Assembly (NCBI GenBank): GCA_011390365.1
Contig: JAABSM010000011.1
Location: forward strand, 1 to 64,000
Length of the DNA: 64,000 nucleotides
Source: Gammaproteobacteria bacterium
GTDB taxonomy: Bacteria > Pseudomonadota > Gammaproteobacteria > Chromatiales > Chromatiaceae
Direction of reading: 5' to 3'
The first letter of the stretch is position 1, and each line of letters opens with the position of its first letter. The notes under the pieces are model-generated. The model was not told the DNA's origin. It worked only from the letters and a program-made list of their open reading frames with translations, and did no database searches. Positions 25,729-35,367 of the stretch are shown here, one piece after another. A program made the position numbers and the translations under genes.

Positions 25729-26943
25729 TCAATGGGCGGCCCATTGAACGGATTTGAGGTCGACGCCCTCCTTGAACATATCCCATAGGGGAGAGAGCTC
25801 CCGCAAACGGTTCACCTGCTCCGCGATCTTGGTGGCGATGTAATCGATCTCCTCCGCGGTGGTGAAGCGACCGATGGTAAAACGGATCGAGCTGTGCGCC
25901 AGCTCGTCCTCCCGCCCCAGCGCCCGCAATACATAGCTCGGCTCGAGACTGGCGGAGGTGCAGGCGGAGCCGGAAGAGACCGCCATGTCCTTAAGCGCCA
26001 TGATCAGGGATTCGCCCTCGACGAAGTTGAAGCTGACATTGAGGTTGCCCGGAATGCGCCGCTCCAGGTCGCCGTTGAGGTAGACCTCCTCCATGTCCTT
26101 GATGCCGTCCCACAGACGATCGCGCAGGGCGCGGATGTGGGCGCTATCCTTCTCCATCTCCTCGCCGGCGATGCGGAAGGCCTCGCCCATGCCGACGATC
26201 TGGTGAGTGGCCAGGGTACCCGAGCGCATGCCCCGTTCGTGACCGCCGCCGTGCATCTGCGCCTCGATGCGCACCCGCGGCTTGCGCCGCACGTAGAGGG
26301 CGCCGATCCCCTTCGGGCCGTAGGCCTTGTGGGCGGAGAGAGAGAGCAGATCCACCTTCATTCGCGCCATGTCCATGGGCGCCTTGCCGGGGCTTTGGGC
26401 GGCATCGACGTGAAAGAGTATCTTGCGGGCGCGAGTGATCTCTCCGATCTCGGCGATATCCTGAATCACGCCGATCTCATTATTGACGTGCATGATTGAT
26501 ACCAGAATCGTATCGTCGCGAATCGCCGCATCCAGCTTCCTGAGGTCGATGAGCCCGTTGGGCTCGGGGTCGAGATAGGTAACCTCGAACCCTTCCCGCT
26601 CCAGCTGGCGGCAGGTATCCAGCACCGCCTTGTGTTCGGTCTTGCAGGTAATGATATGCCGCCCCTTCTTCTTGTAAAAGTGAGCGGCGCCCTTGATGGC
26701 AAGGTTGTCGGATTCGGTCGCGCCGGAGGTCCAGACGATCTCCTTGGGATCTGCGCCGATCAGCTCGGCCACCTGTTTGCGCGCCAGCTCCACCGCCTCG
26801 TCGGCCTGCCAACCATAGAGGTGAGAGCGGGACGCAGGATTGCCGAAGTTGCCCTCCAGGGTCAGGCACTGACACATCTTTTCGGCGACCCGGGGATCCA
26901 CCGGCGTGGTCGCCGAGTAATCCATGTATATTGGTAGTTTCAT
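25729..26943 (-). CDS. iscS: Cysteine desulfurase IscS
   Basis: The product is 404 aa, the standard IscS length. The PLP lysine is in [10 protein letters not shown] and the catalytic Cys in [17 protein letters not shown]. It converts cysteine to alanine and hands sulfur to IscU, tRNA thiolation and other partners. It follows iscR by 62 bp. Cysteine supply is encoded right upstream by cysE. Confidence 0.98.
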   Translation of the reverse strand: MKLPIYMDYSATTPVDPRVAEKMCQCLTLEGNFGNPASRSHLYGWQADEAVELARKQVAELIGADPKEIVWTSGATESDNLAIKGAAHFYKKKGRHIITCKTEHKAVLDTCRQLEREGFEVTYLDPEPNGLIDLRKLDAAIRDDTILVSIMHVNNEIGVIQDIAEIGEITRARKILFHVDAAQSPGKAPMDMARMKVDLLSLSAHKAYGPKGIGALYVRRKPRVRIEAQMHGGGHERGMRSGTLATHQIVGMGEAFRIAGEEMEKDSAHIRALRDRLWDGIKDMEEVYLNGDLERRIPGNLNVSFNFVEGESLIMALKDMAVSSGSACTSASLEPSYVLRALGREDELAHSSIRFTIGRFTTAEEIDYIATKIAEQVNRLRELSPLWDMFKEGVDLKSVQWAAH

Positions 26944-27005
26944 GATCGACTCCGTCGCTTGACCATCTCAATTTGCTGTTCGGCGCTTGATCGTCATCGC
27001 CCACT

Positions 27006-27476
27006 CTATCCCAGTCGGCTCTGCGACCGCATCGTCACCGACCGCGGCCGGCAACTCTTGTCCTCGCCCTTGCGGGCGTTGCGTTGAGTCAGATCCCCGA
27101 GGGTAACGCCGCTGAGGTATTCCCGGATCTTTTCACTCAACTCGTGCCACAATTCGTGGGTCAGGCACTCCTGGGCGCCGCGGCAGTTGTGGGCGCCGCC
27201 GCAGGCGGTGGTGTCCACGTTCTCATGCACCGCCTCGATGACGTCGGCGATACGGATACCTGACGCCGCACGCCCCAGGCGATAACCGCCGCCCGGTCCC
27301 CGTATGCTCTCCACCAGACCCTGTTTGCGCAGACTCGAAAAGAGTTGCTCCAGGTAAGATAAGGAGATGTCCTGTCTGCGGGACACTTCCGCCAGCGAGA
27401 CGGGGCCCGCTTCATCATGCAGAGCCAGATCGATCATCGCGGTTACCGCATATCGGCCTTTCGTGGTCAGTTTCAA
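27006..27476 (-). CDS. iscR: Fe-S-sensing regulator IscR
   Basis: The product is 156 aa in the Rrf2 family. The DNA-binding winged helix is N-terminal, and the cluster ligands Cys92, Cys98, Cys104 and His107 match the E. coli spacing. Holo-IscR represses its own operon when Fe-S capacity is adequate. A promoter overlapping a type-1-like IscR site lies just upstream (27507-27540), which supports autoregulation. Confidence 0.98.
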   Translation of the reverse strand: MKLTTKGRYAVTAMIDLALHDEAGPVSLAEVSRRQDISLSYLEQLFSSLRKQGLVESIRGPGGGYRLGRAASGIRIADVIEAVHENVDTTACGGAHNCRGAQECLTHELWHELSEKIREYLSGVTLGDLTQRNARKGEDKSCRPRSVTMRSQSRLG

Positions 27477-27506
27477 GGGCGCTCCTCCCGATTTCGCTGG
27501 CTGGCG

Positions 27507-27540
27507 ACTATAGCTTTAACCAAGTATTTCAGTCAACTTT
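27507..27540 (-). promoter_or_regulatory. isc promoter with IscR type-1-like site
   Basis: On the minus strand TTGACT (27531-27536) and TATAGT (27507-27512) are 18 nt apart. The overlapping sequence AGTTGACTGAAATACTTGG closely follows the E. coli iscR type-1 arrangement, where the site includes the -35 hexamer TTGACC. It lies between cysE and iscR, so iscR has its own start even if cysE reads through. Confidence 0.7.
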
Positions 27541-27565
27541 GAAGTGGGCCCCGCGGCACGGATTA

Positions 27566-28417
27566 TCAACCCCTCTCCCCATCATTTCGAGAATCGCTAT
27601 CGGGCGTCTCCCCGGATCCTTCGTACGCCGCCTGCCCCTTGTCACCGGATCGAATCCGCAGCAACTCCTCGCTGGTCGAAGCGATTTCGCAGGAGTCGAT
27701 GCTCGGCAACGCCACATCCGGCTGTTCGGCCCCGAGTCGCTTCATCGCCTCGCACATGCCCTCCATGCGCTTGTCCATCACATGGATATGATCGAGCATG
27801 CAATTGATGGCGTGGGCGACCGGATCCGGGGCGTCCTTCGTCACCCCGTATGCATCGAAGCCAAGCTTGTCGGCGATCTTGCCGCGATGGGGCGCATCCC
27901 CCGCCGAGACGCCCACCAGCCGCCCCGGCACACCCACCACCGTCGCCCCCGGGGGAACCGGCTTCACCACCACCGCATTGGAGCCGATGCGCGCGTCATT
28001 GCCGATCTCGATCGGTCCCAGCACCTTCGCCCCCGCGCCAACCACCACATTATCGCCCAGCGTCGGATGACGCTTGCCCTTTCGCCAACTGGTACCGCCC
28101 AGGGTCACGCCGTGGTACAGGGTGCAATCGTCACCGACCACCGCCGTCTCGCCGATCACGACACCCATTCCGTGGTCAATAAAAAACCGCCTCCCCAACT
28201 GCGCGCCGGGATGGATTTCGATGCCGGTCAGCCAGCGGAAGACGCCGGATATCCAGCGTGCGAGCCAGCAGAAGCCGCGCTTCCAGAGCGCATGGGAGAG
28301 ACGGTGGGCGAGTACCGCGTGCAATCCCGGATAGGTGGTGATCACCTCGAACCAGTGACGCGCCGCGGGATCGCGATCGAACACGCAGCGAATATCCTCT
28401 TTGACGCGGTCAAACAT
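27566..28417 (-). CDS. cysE: Serine O-acetyltransferase
   Basis: The product is 283 aa. An N-terminal helical domain precedes a left-handed beta-helix of hexapeptide repeats (about 65-185) with the active-site [15 protein letters not shown]. It makes O-acetylserine for cysteine synthesis in the cytoplasm. The C-terminal 100 residues go beyond the beta-helix and are charged, so the protein is longer than short epsilon/SrpH-type enzymes. Its position ahead of iscRSUA ties cysteine supply to Fe-S assembly. Confidence 0.95.
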   Translation of the reverse strand: MFDRVKEDIRCVFDRDPAARHWFEVITTYPGLHAVLAHRLSHALWKRGFCWLARWISGVFRWLTGIEIHPGAQLGRRFFIDHGMGVVIGETAVVGDDCTLYHGVTLGGTSWRKGKRHPTLGDNVVVGAGAKVLGPIEIGNDARIGSNAVVVKPVPPGATVVGVPGRLVGVSAGDAPHRGKIADKLGFDAYGVTKDAPDPVAHAINCMLDHIHVMDKRMEGMCEAMKRLGAEQPDVALPSIDSCEIASTSEELLRIRSGDKGQAAYEGSGETPDSDSRNDGERG

Positions 28418-28560
28418 AGGTCAAGCACCCCCGAGCCTTCAAAGACCGAGCATTCTACTCCATTATGAAATCAAAATAGGCCGTGAATTTTGGCGTTTTT
28501 GCCTCTGCTTGCTTTCCGAGGAATCGGAAGCATATTGAGTCGAAACCGAGCCGATAATTA

Positions 28561-28634
28561 CCAGCGACTCCCCGTTCTTGCGGGCGCTGGCCGAAACCTG
28601 GATAATTCGCGCTCTTTTCTTTCGAAAAAGCGCG
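28561..28634 (+). promoter_or_regulatory. Double-hairpin leader upstream of folE2
   Basis: Two inverted repeats stand in tandem in the cysE-folE2 divergent region. The first is CCAGCG (28561-28566) with CGCTGG (28585-28590), extended by an inner CCCG/CGGG. The second is CGCGCT...AGCGCG (28608-28634), extended by TTTTC/GAAAA with one bulge. They end about 70 nt before the folE2 ATG. They may be a leader regulatory RNA or simple hairpins; I match no known riboswitch. Confidence 0.4.
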
Positions 28635-28701
28635 ATTCCAGCGACGCATCCAGATATCCCCGCCCACCACGTCGGGAGAGACAGAGCAGAGAGGACCCCC
28701 A

Positions 28702-29508
28702 GTGACGGACAAACAAGGCGCCAATTGCAGCATCGCCGATGTACAGAGCAGCGAAGACAAACGCCGCATCGCCATCAACAAGGTTGGTATCAAGGATATT
28801 CGCCATCCAGTGCGGGTCAAGGACCGCAACGATGGCGAGCAGCATACCGTCGCCACCTTCAACATGTACGTGAACCTGCCCCATAATTTCAAGGGTACCC
28901 ACATGTCCCGTTTCGTGGAGATCCTCAATAGCCATGAAAAGGAGATCAGCGTCGAGTCGTTCAAGGGGATGCTGGCGGAGATGGCCCAGCGTCTGGAGGC
29001 GGAGTCGGGGCATATCGAGATGAGTTTCCCCTACTTCGTCAACAAGACCGCGCCGGTTTCCGGCGTCAAGAGCCTGATGGACTATGACATCACCCTGATC
29101 GGCGAGATCCACGCCGGCGTTCCGCAGCTCGACATCAAGGTCGTGGTGCCGGTGACCAGTCTGTGCCCCTGCTCCAAGAAGATCTCCGACCGCGGCGCCC
29201 ACAATCAGCGCTCCCATGTCACGGTGCAGGTTCGTACCCGGGACTTCGTCTGGATCGAAGAGGTGATCGAGATGGTCGAGAAGGAGGCCTCCTGCGAACT
29301 CTACGGCCTGCTCAAGCGCCCGGATGAAAAACACGTTACCGAAAGGGCCTACGACAATCCCAAGTTCGTCGAGGACATGGTGCGGGACGTGGCCGGACGA
29401 CTGAACGCCGACGATCGGATCGTCGCCTATACGGTGGAGTCGGAAAACTTCGAGTCGATCCACAACCACTCCGCCTATGCCCTGATCGAAAAGATCAAGG
29501 CGCTCTGA
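28702..29508 (+). CDS. folE2: GTP cyclohydrolase I type B (FolE2)
   Basis: The product is 268 aa, the usual length of the FolE2 (GCYH-IB) family, which opens GTP to dihydroneopterin triphosphate for folate and queuosine-type pathways. The catalytic region is seen at [19 protein letters not shown] with Cys155 and Cys157. Unlike the zinc-dependent FolE, this family can use other metals, and in many bacteria it is under Zur control. No clear Zur box was found here. It is a single gene, divergent from cysE. Confidence 0.95.
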   Translation: MTDKQGANCSIADVQSSEDKRRIAINKVGIKDIRHPVRVKDRNDGEQHTVATFNMYVNLPHNFKGTHMSRFVEILNSHEKEISVESFKGMLAEMAQRLEAESGHIEMSFPYFVNKTAPVSGVKSLMDYDITLIGEIHAGVPQLDIKVVVPVTSLCPCSKKISDRGAHNQRSHVTVQVRTRDFVWIEEVIEMVEKEASCELYGLLKRPDEKHVTERAYDNPKFVEDMVRDVAGRLNADDRIVAYTVESENFESIHNHSAYALIEKIKAL

Positions 29509-29530
29509 ACAATTCAGTCCCGGCGAAGGA

Positions 29531-30463
29531 TCAGCCCACGACTGAAACCGCCGTCACCTCGCTTTCGGCGTCGATCAGCAGATCCCGGGCGGCGATACCA
29601 TCCTCGGAGTCGGCGAGGCCGAAGGCGGCGGACAGCGCCGCCCCGCCACCGGGCAGTCGCACTGGCGCATTGGCAAGCCGTTGTTGCAGATGGGCTTGCG
29701 CATTTTCCAGCGCCGCCCGGTCAGCGCCGAGCAGGAGTACCGCAAAGCTCTCTTCGCCGAGCCGAGCCGCCAGGTCCCCTCTCTGAATGATGGAGCGCAA
29801 GGTTTCGCTGACCCAGCTCAGCATCCGCTCCTCGAAGACGGCTCCCAGGCGTTCGCCGATACGTGACAACGAATCGACACGCAGCACCATTACGCCGATC
29901 GGCCTCTCCCTGGTATAGTCATCTTCATCGAGCTTGCGCAGGTAGCGGGCCAGACAATCCCGGGAGAAAAGCCCGCTGCCCCCGTCCAGCACGCCGACGT
30001 CGGTGAAGCATTCAAACTCCGCCCTTGTCCTTCCGGCGAAATCGAGGGAAAACTCCAGCTCCCGGTCCTGACGCTGGATCTGACGCAACAACGCCTGCTC
30101 CGACCGTACCAGGTAGCCGCAGGCATTGCGCGCCAGCTGAAAGAGCTCCCGCGGCATGCAGGCGAGGAGTTCATCCAGCCCCCCCTGATCGAAGACCCGC
30201 AAGCGGCTCTCTTCCAGCGCCACCGCGGAGGCGGTACGCACATGATTGCCGACAATGTAGGCCAATTCGCCGAATAACTCGCCGGGCCCCAGATACTTGG
30301 GCGACTTGCCGGGTTCAAAGAAGAGCTCGATCATGCCCTCTTCGATGAGGTACATCTCGTCGCCGGCATCGCCAATGGCGAAGACGATATCCGCCGCGTG
30401 ATACAGCCGGGACTCGCCGCGCTCGCCGAGTTTTTCCAGCATCCGGGGGGAGATCGCCGACAT
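29531..30463 (-). CDS. Cyclic-nucleotide-binding domain fused to a degenerate GGDEF domain
   Basis: The product is 310 aa. Residues about 10-130 form a cNMP-binding beta-roll (FEPGKSPKYLGPGELFGELAYI, with the PGELFGE cassette seen in CRP-like sensors). Residues about 150-305 match a GGDEF domain, but the signature position reads RLGEESF instead of R-GGDEF, so diguanylate cyclase activity is doubtful. It may bind nucleotide or serve as a scaffold. It is 4 bp downstream of a DUF4388-REC gene and is the last gene of the signalling block. Confidence 0.85.
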   Translation of the reverse strand: MSAISPRMLEKLGERGESRLYHAADIVFAIGDAGDEMYLIEEGMIELFFEPGKSPKYLGPGELFGELAYIVGNHVRTASAVALEESRLRVFDQGGLDELLACMPRELFQLARNACGYLVRSEQALLRQIQRQDRELEFSLDFAGRTRAEFECFTDVGVLDGGSGLFSRDCLARYLRKLDEDDYTRERPIGVMVLRVDSLSRIGERLGAVFEERMLSWVSETLRSIIQRGDLAARLGEESFAVLLLGADRAALENAQAHLQQRLANAPVRLPGGGAALSAAFGLADSEDGIAARDLLIDAESEVTAVSVVG

Positions 30464-30467
30464 CGCC

Positions 30468-31202
30468 TCAAATACCCTCTCTCTGGAAGTAGTTGGCGAC
30501 CTTCGCCATCAGCTCGCCTTCGTCCACCGGCTTGGTCAGGTACTCGTCACTCTCGCTCATGCGCCCCTTGAGCTTGTCCATCAGGCTGTCGCGAGAGGTC
30601 AGAATGAAGATCGGCAACTGGCGGTAGATCCGCTTCTTGCGAATCGCTTCGAGCACCTTGTAGCCATCCAGGCCCGGCATGACCAGGTCGAGCATGACCA
30701 GATGGGGCTTTTCATTCTCCAGTTGCCCCAGCGCCTCGAAGCCATTCTCCGCCTCCACTACCTCGATTCCGTTGGCGAGCAGGATGCGGGCGATGGATTT
30801 GCGGGCGATGCGGCTGTCGTCGGCGATCAACACCTTGTGCTTGCGCGAGGTCGCGGGCGCGGCCACCCCGGCGGGGGCCTCGCCGCGGTGATCCCCGCGC
30901 ACCACCGAGACCTGAAAGAAGCCGAAAAACTCCTCTTCACCGAATTCGCACGCCACCTTCTTCGCCGCGCTCGGGTCATCGTCGCGAAACTGATATTGCA
31001 TCTGTTTCGCGCCGCTGATCTGGCGCAACACCTCGACCCCCTTGGCGCCGTTGTAGCGGGCATCGCACACTCGCCCCTCGACCAGCCGGACCTTGCCCCA
31101 GCCCCCTTTCTGATCGAAAAAAACCGCGGTACAGGTCCGCCCCTTTTCGCTCAACTCCTTGAGCGCATCCACGAACCCGGATATATCTGACTTGTAAAAC
31201 AT
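30468..31202 (-). CDS. Response regulator with N-terminal DUF4388/PatA-like domain
   Basis: The product is 244 aa. The N-terminal 90 residues resemble the DUF4388/PatA-N module common in multi-domain response regulators. A receiver domain (about 122-240) has the acidic pair DD, phospho-acceptor Asp in MLDLVMPGLDG and Lys in LTKPVDEG. No DNA-binding output is present, so it probably works by protein contact. It is 4 bp upstream of the CNB/GGDEF-like gene and 53 bp downstream of the REC-kinase gene. Confidence 0.88.
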   Translation of the reverse strand: MFYKSDISGFVDALKELSEKGRTCTAVFFDQKGGWGKVRLVEGRVCDARYNGAKGVEVLRQISGAKQMQYQFRDDDPSAAKKVACEFGEEEFFGFFQVSVVRGDHRGEAPAGVAAPATSRKHKVLIADDSRIARKSIARILLANGIEVVEAENGFEALGQLENEKPHLVMLDLVMPGLDGYKVLEAIRKKRIYRQLPIFILTSRDSLMDKLKGRMSESDEYLTKPVDEGELMAKVANYFQREGI

Positions 31203-31255
31203 AAGCTTTCCCTTACTCCATTCCTTTGTTCACATGCCCCTCAAGCCGTCCAGGC

Positions 31256-32356
31256 TCATGCGGCATGCCGGGGAAAGGAGACCCTTGCTTCCACGCCCTC
31301 GCCGTCGTCCCTGTTACGCAGTGTCAACGCACCCTGATGCTGCTCCACCAACGCCCGTGACAGGATCAGCCCCAAACCGCCGCCCGACTCGCCGTCGGTG
31401 CCCGGCTTGAGGGTGGTGCGGTCCATTGCGAAGAGATGCGGCAGCAGCGCCTCGTCGACACCGACGCCGCGATCGAGAAAGCGCACCCGCGCCCCATCCT
31501 CGCGCTGCTGAGCCGTAACCATCACCTCGCCGCCGCGACGACTGTACTTGATGGCGTTGGCGAGCAGGTTCTCGAACACCTTGGCGAGCATGCCCGGATC
31601 GCCGTGAACGGAGGCCGCCGACTCAACCTCAAGCGTCACCGTCACCCCCTTGCGGGCGGCATCCGCTTGCAACAGCTCCAGCGTCTCCTCCAGCAGCTCG
31701 CCGAGGGCAAGATCCCGGGGCTGGAAACCGAACAGACCGTTCTGCAACCGCGACCAGGAGAGAAGATTGGAAAACAGACCGCCGACACCGTCCGCGGCAT
31801 TGCGGGCCATCTCCAGATAGTCGTCCAGCTCATCCTCGGGCAGCTCCCGCCACTCCCGGGCGAGCATGGCAAGCATGCCCTGCAAACCGCCGAAAGGGGT
31901 GTTGATCTCGTCGGCGATGATCGAGAGAAAACGATCCTTGGCGGCCATGGCGTTGCGCAGCGCCGCGGCATCCTGGCGCAGCCGCAACTGGGTGCGGACC
32001 CGGGCAAGCAATTCCGGCCCGTTGAAAGGCTTGGTGATGTAATCGACGCCGCCGGCCTCGAAACCGTTGACGATACTCTCGGTATCCGCCTTGGCGGTGA
32101 GAAAGATTACCGGAATCTCCGCCGTCTCCGGCCGCTTCTTGATATCGCGACAGGTCTCGAAGCCATTGAGACCCGGCATCATCACATCCAGCAGGATAAG
32201 GTCGACCCGCCCCTCGGCAACCACGTCGAGGGCGGAATGCCCATCGGTGGCGAAGAGCAACTCGTACTCCTCATTGCGCAGATGGCTGGCGACGACCTGG
32301 ATGTTCTCCATCACATCGTCAACGATCAGTACGACCGGCTGTTGCTGTTCACTCAT
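31256..32356 (-). CDS. REC-fused histidine-kinase-like protein lacking the phospho-acceptor His
   Basis: The product is 366 aa. A receiver domain (about 8-125, phospho-acceptor in LLDVMMPGLNG) leads into a dimerisation helix whose H-box reads IIADEINTPF. In related kinases this segment is IIAHDLRSPF, so the His is replaced by Asp149. The HATPase domain remains recognisable (FENLLANAIKYSRRGG, DRGVGVD, GGGLGLILSRALV). It may be a pseudokinase that binds ATP and relays a signal allosterically. Neighbours on both sides are signalling genes on the same strand. Confidence 0.9.
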   Translation of the reverse strand: MSEQQQPVVLIVDDVMENIQVVASHLRNEEYELLFATDGHSALDVVAEGRVDLILLDVMMPGLNGFETCRDIKKRPETAEIPVIFLTAKADTESIVNGFEAGGVDYITKPFNGPELLARVRTQLRLRQDAAALRNAMAAKDRFLSIIADEINTPFGGLQGMLAMLAREWRELPEDELDDYLEMARNAADGVGGLFSNLLSWSRLQNGLFGFQPRDLALGELLEETLELLQADAARKGVTVTLEVESAASVHGDPGMLAKVFENLLANAIKYSRRGGEVMVTAQQREDGARVRFLDRGVGVDEALLPHLFAMDRTTLKPGTDGESGGGLGLILSRALVEQHQGALTLRNRDDGEGVEARVSFPRHAA

Positions 32357-32415
32357 CGTGTCTCATTGCTCCTGTATGTCTCCGCTTGATGATACGCCGC
32401 GGGCGCGCGTCCCGC

Positions 32416-35313
32416 TCATCCGTTACCATGGTCGCGATAATAAGCCTCGAAGGCATCGGCATCCATGGGCTTTCCGAACAGCCATCCCTGTCCCTCGTGA
32501 CAGCCCGCGTCGCGCAGAAAACGGCGCTGCGCATCTTCCTCGATCCCCTCGGCGATGACGCGCATGCCCAGCCCGCGGGCGAGATAGACGATGGTGCGCG
32601 CGATCATCTCGTCGTTGGCGTCGCCGGGTATGCCGCGCACGAAGGATTGATCGATCTTCAGCTTGTCGATGGGCAGGCGATTGAGATAACTGAGGGATGA
32701 GTAACCGGTCCCGAAGTCATCAATGGCGAGCGCGAAACCGCTCGCGCGCATTCGGTCCAGGGTGCGACCCACCTCCTGCGTATGTTCCAGAATCAGCCCC
32801 TCGGTAATCTCCAGTTCGATGGCGTCGGGATTGACGCCATGCCGCTCGATGATCTGGAGCACCCGCCCGCAGGGATCGGGTTGACGAAACGTCAACGGCG
32901 ACAGGTTGATCGCCAACCGCCCTGGCGAGAGCCCCTTTTTCAACCATTCTACCAGCTGCGCCGCTACCGCATCGATCAACCAGTCGGTCATCGGCAAAAC
33001 CAGGCCGCTCTCCTCGGCGAAGGGAATGAACCGCCCCGGCAACATCATGCCCCGCTCGGGATGCCGCCAGCGGATCAGCACCTCGGCGCCGATGATTCTA
33101 CCATCCGCCAGCTCCACCTGGGGCTGAAAATGGGGACAAAATTGATTCTCCCTGAGCGCCTGACGGAAATCGCTCTCAAGCTCCACCCGCTCCAGCGCCT
33201 GCTCCGTCATCTCGGCCGAAAAGAAGAGATACTTCTCCTCCTGGTGGGCGGCGCGGGCCATGGCGGCGCTGGCCTGACGCAGCAGGTCATCGAAATGCTC
33301 GCCGTCATCGGGAAAGATGCTCACGCCAATGGCCCCGGCAATCGCCAGGGCATAGCCATCAAACGAATAGGGCTCCTGAAAGTATTCGAGGATGCGGCGC
33401 ACCGTCGCGGTGACCTCCCAGGCCTGGGCGACATCGGTAACCAATACCGCGAAGGTGTCGCTTTCGATGCGCGCCAGGGTATCCACCCGGCGCAAGGCGC
33501 GGCCGATCCGTTCCGCGATGTCGAGCAACAGCTGGTCACCCACCGCATGACCGAGGGTATCGTTGATCCGTTTACAGCCGTCGATGCCGATCACCAGCAG
33601 CGCCAGTTTGCCGCCAACCCGCTGCTCCTGGCGAATTGCCTGCTCGACCCGATCACGCAGCAACTGCCGGTTGGCGAGCCCGGTCAGGACATCGTGATTG
33701 GCGAGAAAACGCACCTGCTGTTCCGATCGCTTGCGTTCCGTGAGGTCGCTGAGAATGCCGATGTAGTAGGCCGGCCCCTGTCGTCCCTCCTCATGCACGG
33801 CGATAATCGAGACATCGGCGGGGAAACCCTCGCCGCTCTTGCGCCGGTCCCAGAACTCCCCGCGCCAGCGTCCGGTACGACCGATCTCGTCCCATATCTG
33901 GCGGTAATATTCCGGCCCCTGGCGGCCCGACTGGAGAAAGGCGGGGGAGCGTCCGAGCACCTCCTCTTCGGTATAGCCGGTGATCTCGGAGAAGGCGCGA
34001 TTGACCATCAGCAGACGTTGCTCGCTATCGGCGACCATGATCGCCTCGGTGCTGTTTTCAAAGACCACCGCCGCCTGACGCAGACGCTGCTCGGCGCGCA
34101 CCCTTTCACTGATATCCCGGGCCAGCACCACGAAGCGCTTGCCGTTGGTAAAGGGGTCGATATGGGGGGCGGCGGAAAGCTCGATGGTGCTCTCCCTTTC
34201 GCGATCACAGCGGCAGCGGATGCCGTCGCTTCGGCCCTCCCGGTCGGCGACCCTCATGGCCCTGCGAAACGCCAGCGCCAGATGCTCGGGAAAGAGCTCC
34301 TCCAGGGTTTTCCCCTGGTATCGGGCGTCCTGATCGAGCAGCAACAGCTCCTTGATGGGGTTGTGAAAGGCCTCCAGGCGACCCTCCTGATCAAACACCA
34401 GCATCGCGTCCGGCAGCGCCTCGATGGTGGCGGCGAGCCGGCGGTGGACGCTGTCGTAACGACGCTCTTCGCTCAGGCGCTGTTCCGTCACGTCCCGCTC
34501 GATGCAGTGATAGCCCATGTAGCCGCCCTGTTCGTCCCGCACCCCGACCATCCGCGCATGAATACGCCGCGGCTCGCCGTCATCGCTTGCGACGACGCGG
34601 TACTCGGTCTCGATCCACTGCGTCCCCGTGGCATGGGCGGCAAAGAGCGCCTGTAATGACCGGCGATCCTCTTCGACCACCGCTTCGAGCCAGCACTGGG
34701 GATCGTCCTTGAGCCGCCGCGGGTCGATGCCGGTGATGCGATGGAAGGCCTCGTTGACCCGTCCAGGCGCCCCGTCGAGCCCCCTGACGCAGGCGATATC
34801 CTCGATGTTGGCGACGAAATCGCTCAACTGGCGATGGGCGGCGGCGCTGTCGCGCTCGGCGCGCTTGCGCTGCTCCACCTCCGCCTCCAGCAGACGGTTG
34901 CGCTGGGCGATCACCCGTCGCTGGCGGTAGAATTCGAGATGGCGGCGCAAACGTGCGACCAGTTCGGAATGGTTGAAGGGTTTGGTGATATAGTCGATGC
35001 CGCCGAGCTTGAAGCCCCGCTCCACCCCCTCCTCATCACTGCGCGCGGTGAGGAAGATGATTGGTATCTCGCGCATGCGCGCATCCCGCCCCATCCGTTC
35101 CGCCACCTCGAAGCCGCTCATGCCCGGCATCATCACGTCCAGCAGGATCAGGTCATAGGGCTCGGTGGCGACCAGCTCCAGGGCGTCGATACCGCTGACG
35201 GCGAAGGAGAGATCATAACCCAGAGGACCCAATACGCCCGCCACTACCTGGATGTTCTCCGGCGTGTCGTCGACGATGAGGATGGAGTAGTGACGCCCCT
35301 TCTCTTCGGTCAT
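32416..35313 (-). CDS. REC-PAS-PAS-PAS-GGDEF-EAL response regulator (probable c-di-GMP phosphodiesterase)
   Basis: The product is 965 aa from the ATG at 35313, which has an AGGAGG 8 nt upstream; a TTG at 35367 gives a longer frame. The receiver domain has Asp59 (LLDVMMPGMSG). PAS modules follow, then a GGDEF domain whose signature is RIESDTF, so cyclase activity is probably lost. The EAL domain reads GAEVLIRW (EVL variant) but keeps NLSP, ELEITEGLI and DDFGTGYSSL, so phosphodiesterase activity is plausible. It lies 54 bp after the large hybrid kinase gene and likely receives phosphate from it. Confidence 0.93.
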   Translation of the reverse strand: MTEEKGRHYSILIVDDTPENIQVVAGVLGPLGYDLSFAVSGIDALELVATEPYDLILLDVMMPGMSGFEVAERMGRDARMREIPIIFLTARSDEEGVERGFKLGGIDYITKPFNHSELVARLRRHLEFYRQRRVIAQRNRLLEAEVEQRKRAERDSAAAHRQLSDFVANIEDIACVRGLDGAPGRVNEAFHRITGIDPRRLKDDPQCWLEAVVEEDRRSLQALFAAHATGTQWIETEYRVVASDDGEPRRIHARMVGVRDEQGGYMGYHCIERDVTEQRLSEERRYDSVHRRLAATIEALPDAMLVFDQEGRLEAFHNPIKELLLLDQDARYQGKTLEELFPEHLALAFRRAMRVADREGRSDGIRCRCDRERESTIELSAAPHIDPFTNGKRFVVLARDISERVRAEQRLRQAAVVFENSTEAIMVADSEQRLLMVNRAFSEITGYTEEEVLGRSPAFLQSGRQGPEYYRQIWDEIGRTGRWRGEFWDRRKSGEGFPADVSIIAVHEEGRQGPAYYIGILSDLTERKRSEQQVRFLANHDVLTGLANRQLLRDRVEQAIRQEQRVGGKLALLVIGIDGCKRINDTLGHAVGDQLLLDIAERIGRALRRVDTLARIESDTFAVLVTDVAQAWEVTATVRRILEYFQEPYSFDGYALAIAGAIGVSIFPDDGEHFDDLLRQASAAMARAAHQEEKYLFFSAEMTEQALERVELESDFRQALRENQFCPHFQPQVELADGRIIGAEVLIRWRHPERGMMLPGRFIPFAEESGLVLPMTDWLIDAVAAQLVEWLKKGLSPGRLAINLSPLTFRQPDPCGRVLQIIERHGVNPDAIELEITEGLILEHTQEVGRTLDRMRASGFALAIDDFGTGYSSLSYLNRLPIDKLKIDQSFVRGIPGDANDEMIARTIVYLARGLGMRVIAEGIEEDAQRRFLRDAGCHEGQGWLFGKPMDADAFEAYYRDHGNG

Positions 35314-35367
35314 CGAATCGCCCTCCTGATGCCTCTCGTATGGCGCTTGGTCTCTTTCCACCCGCAA

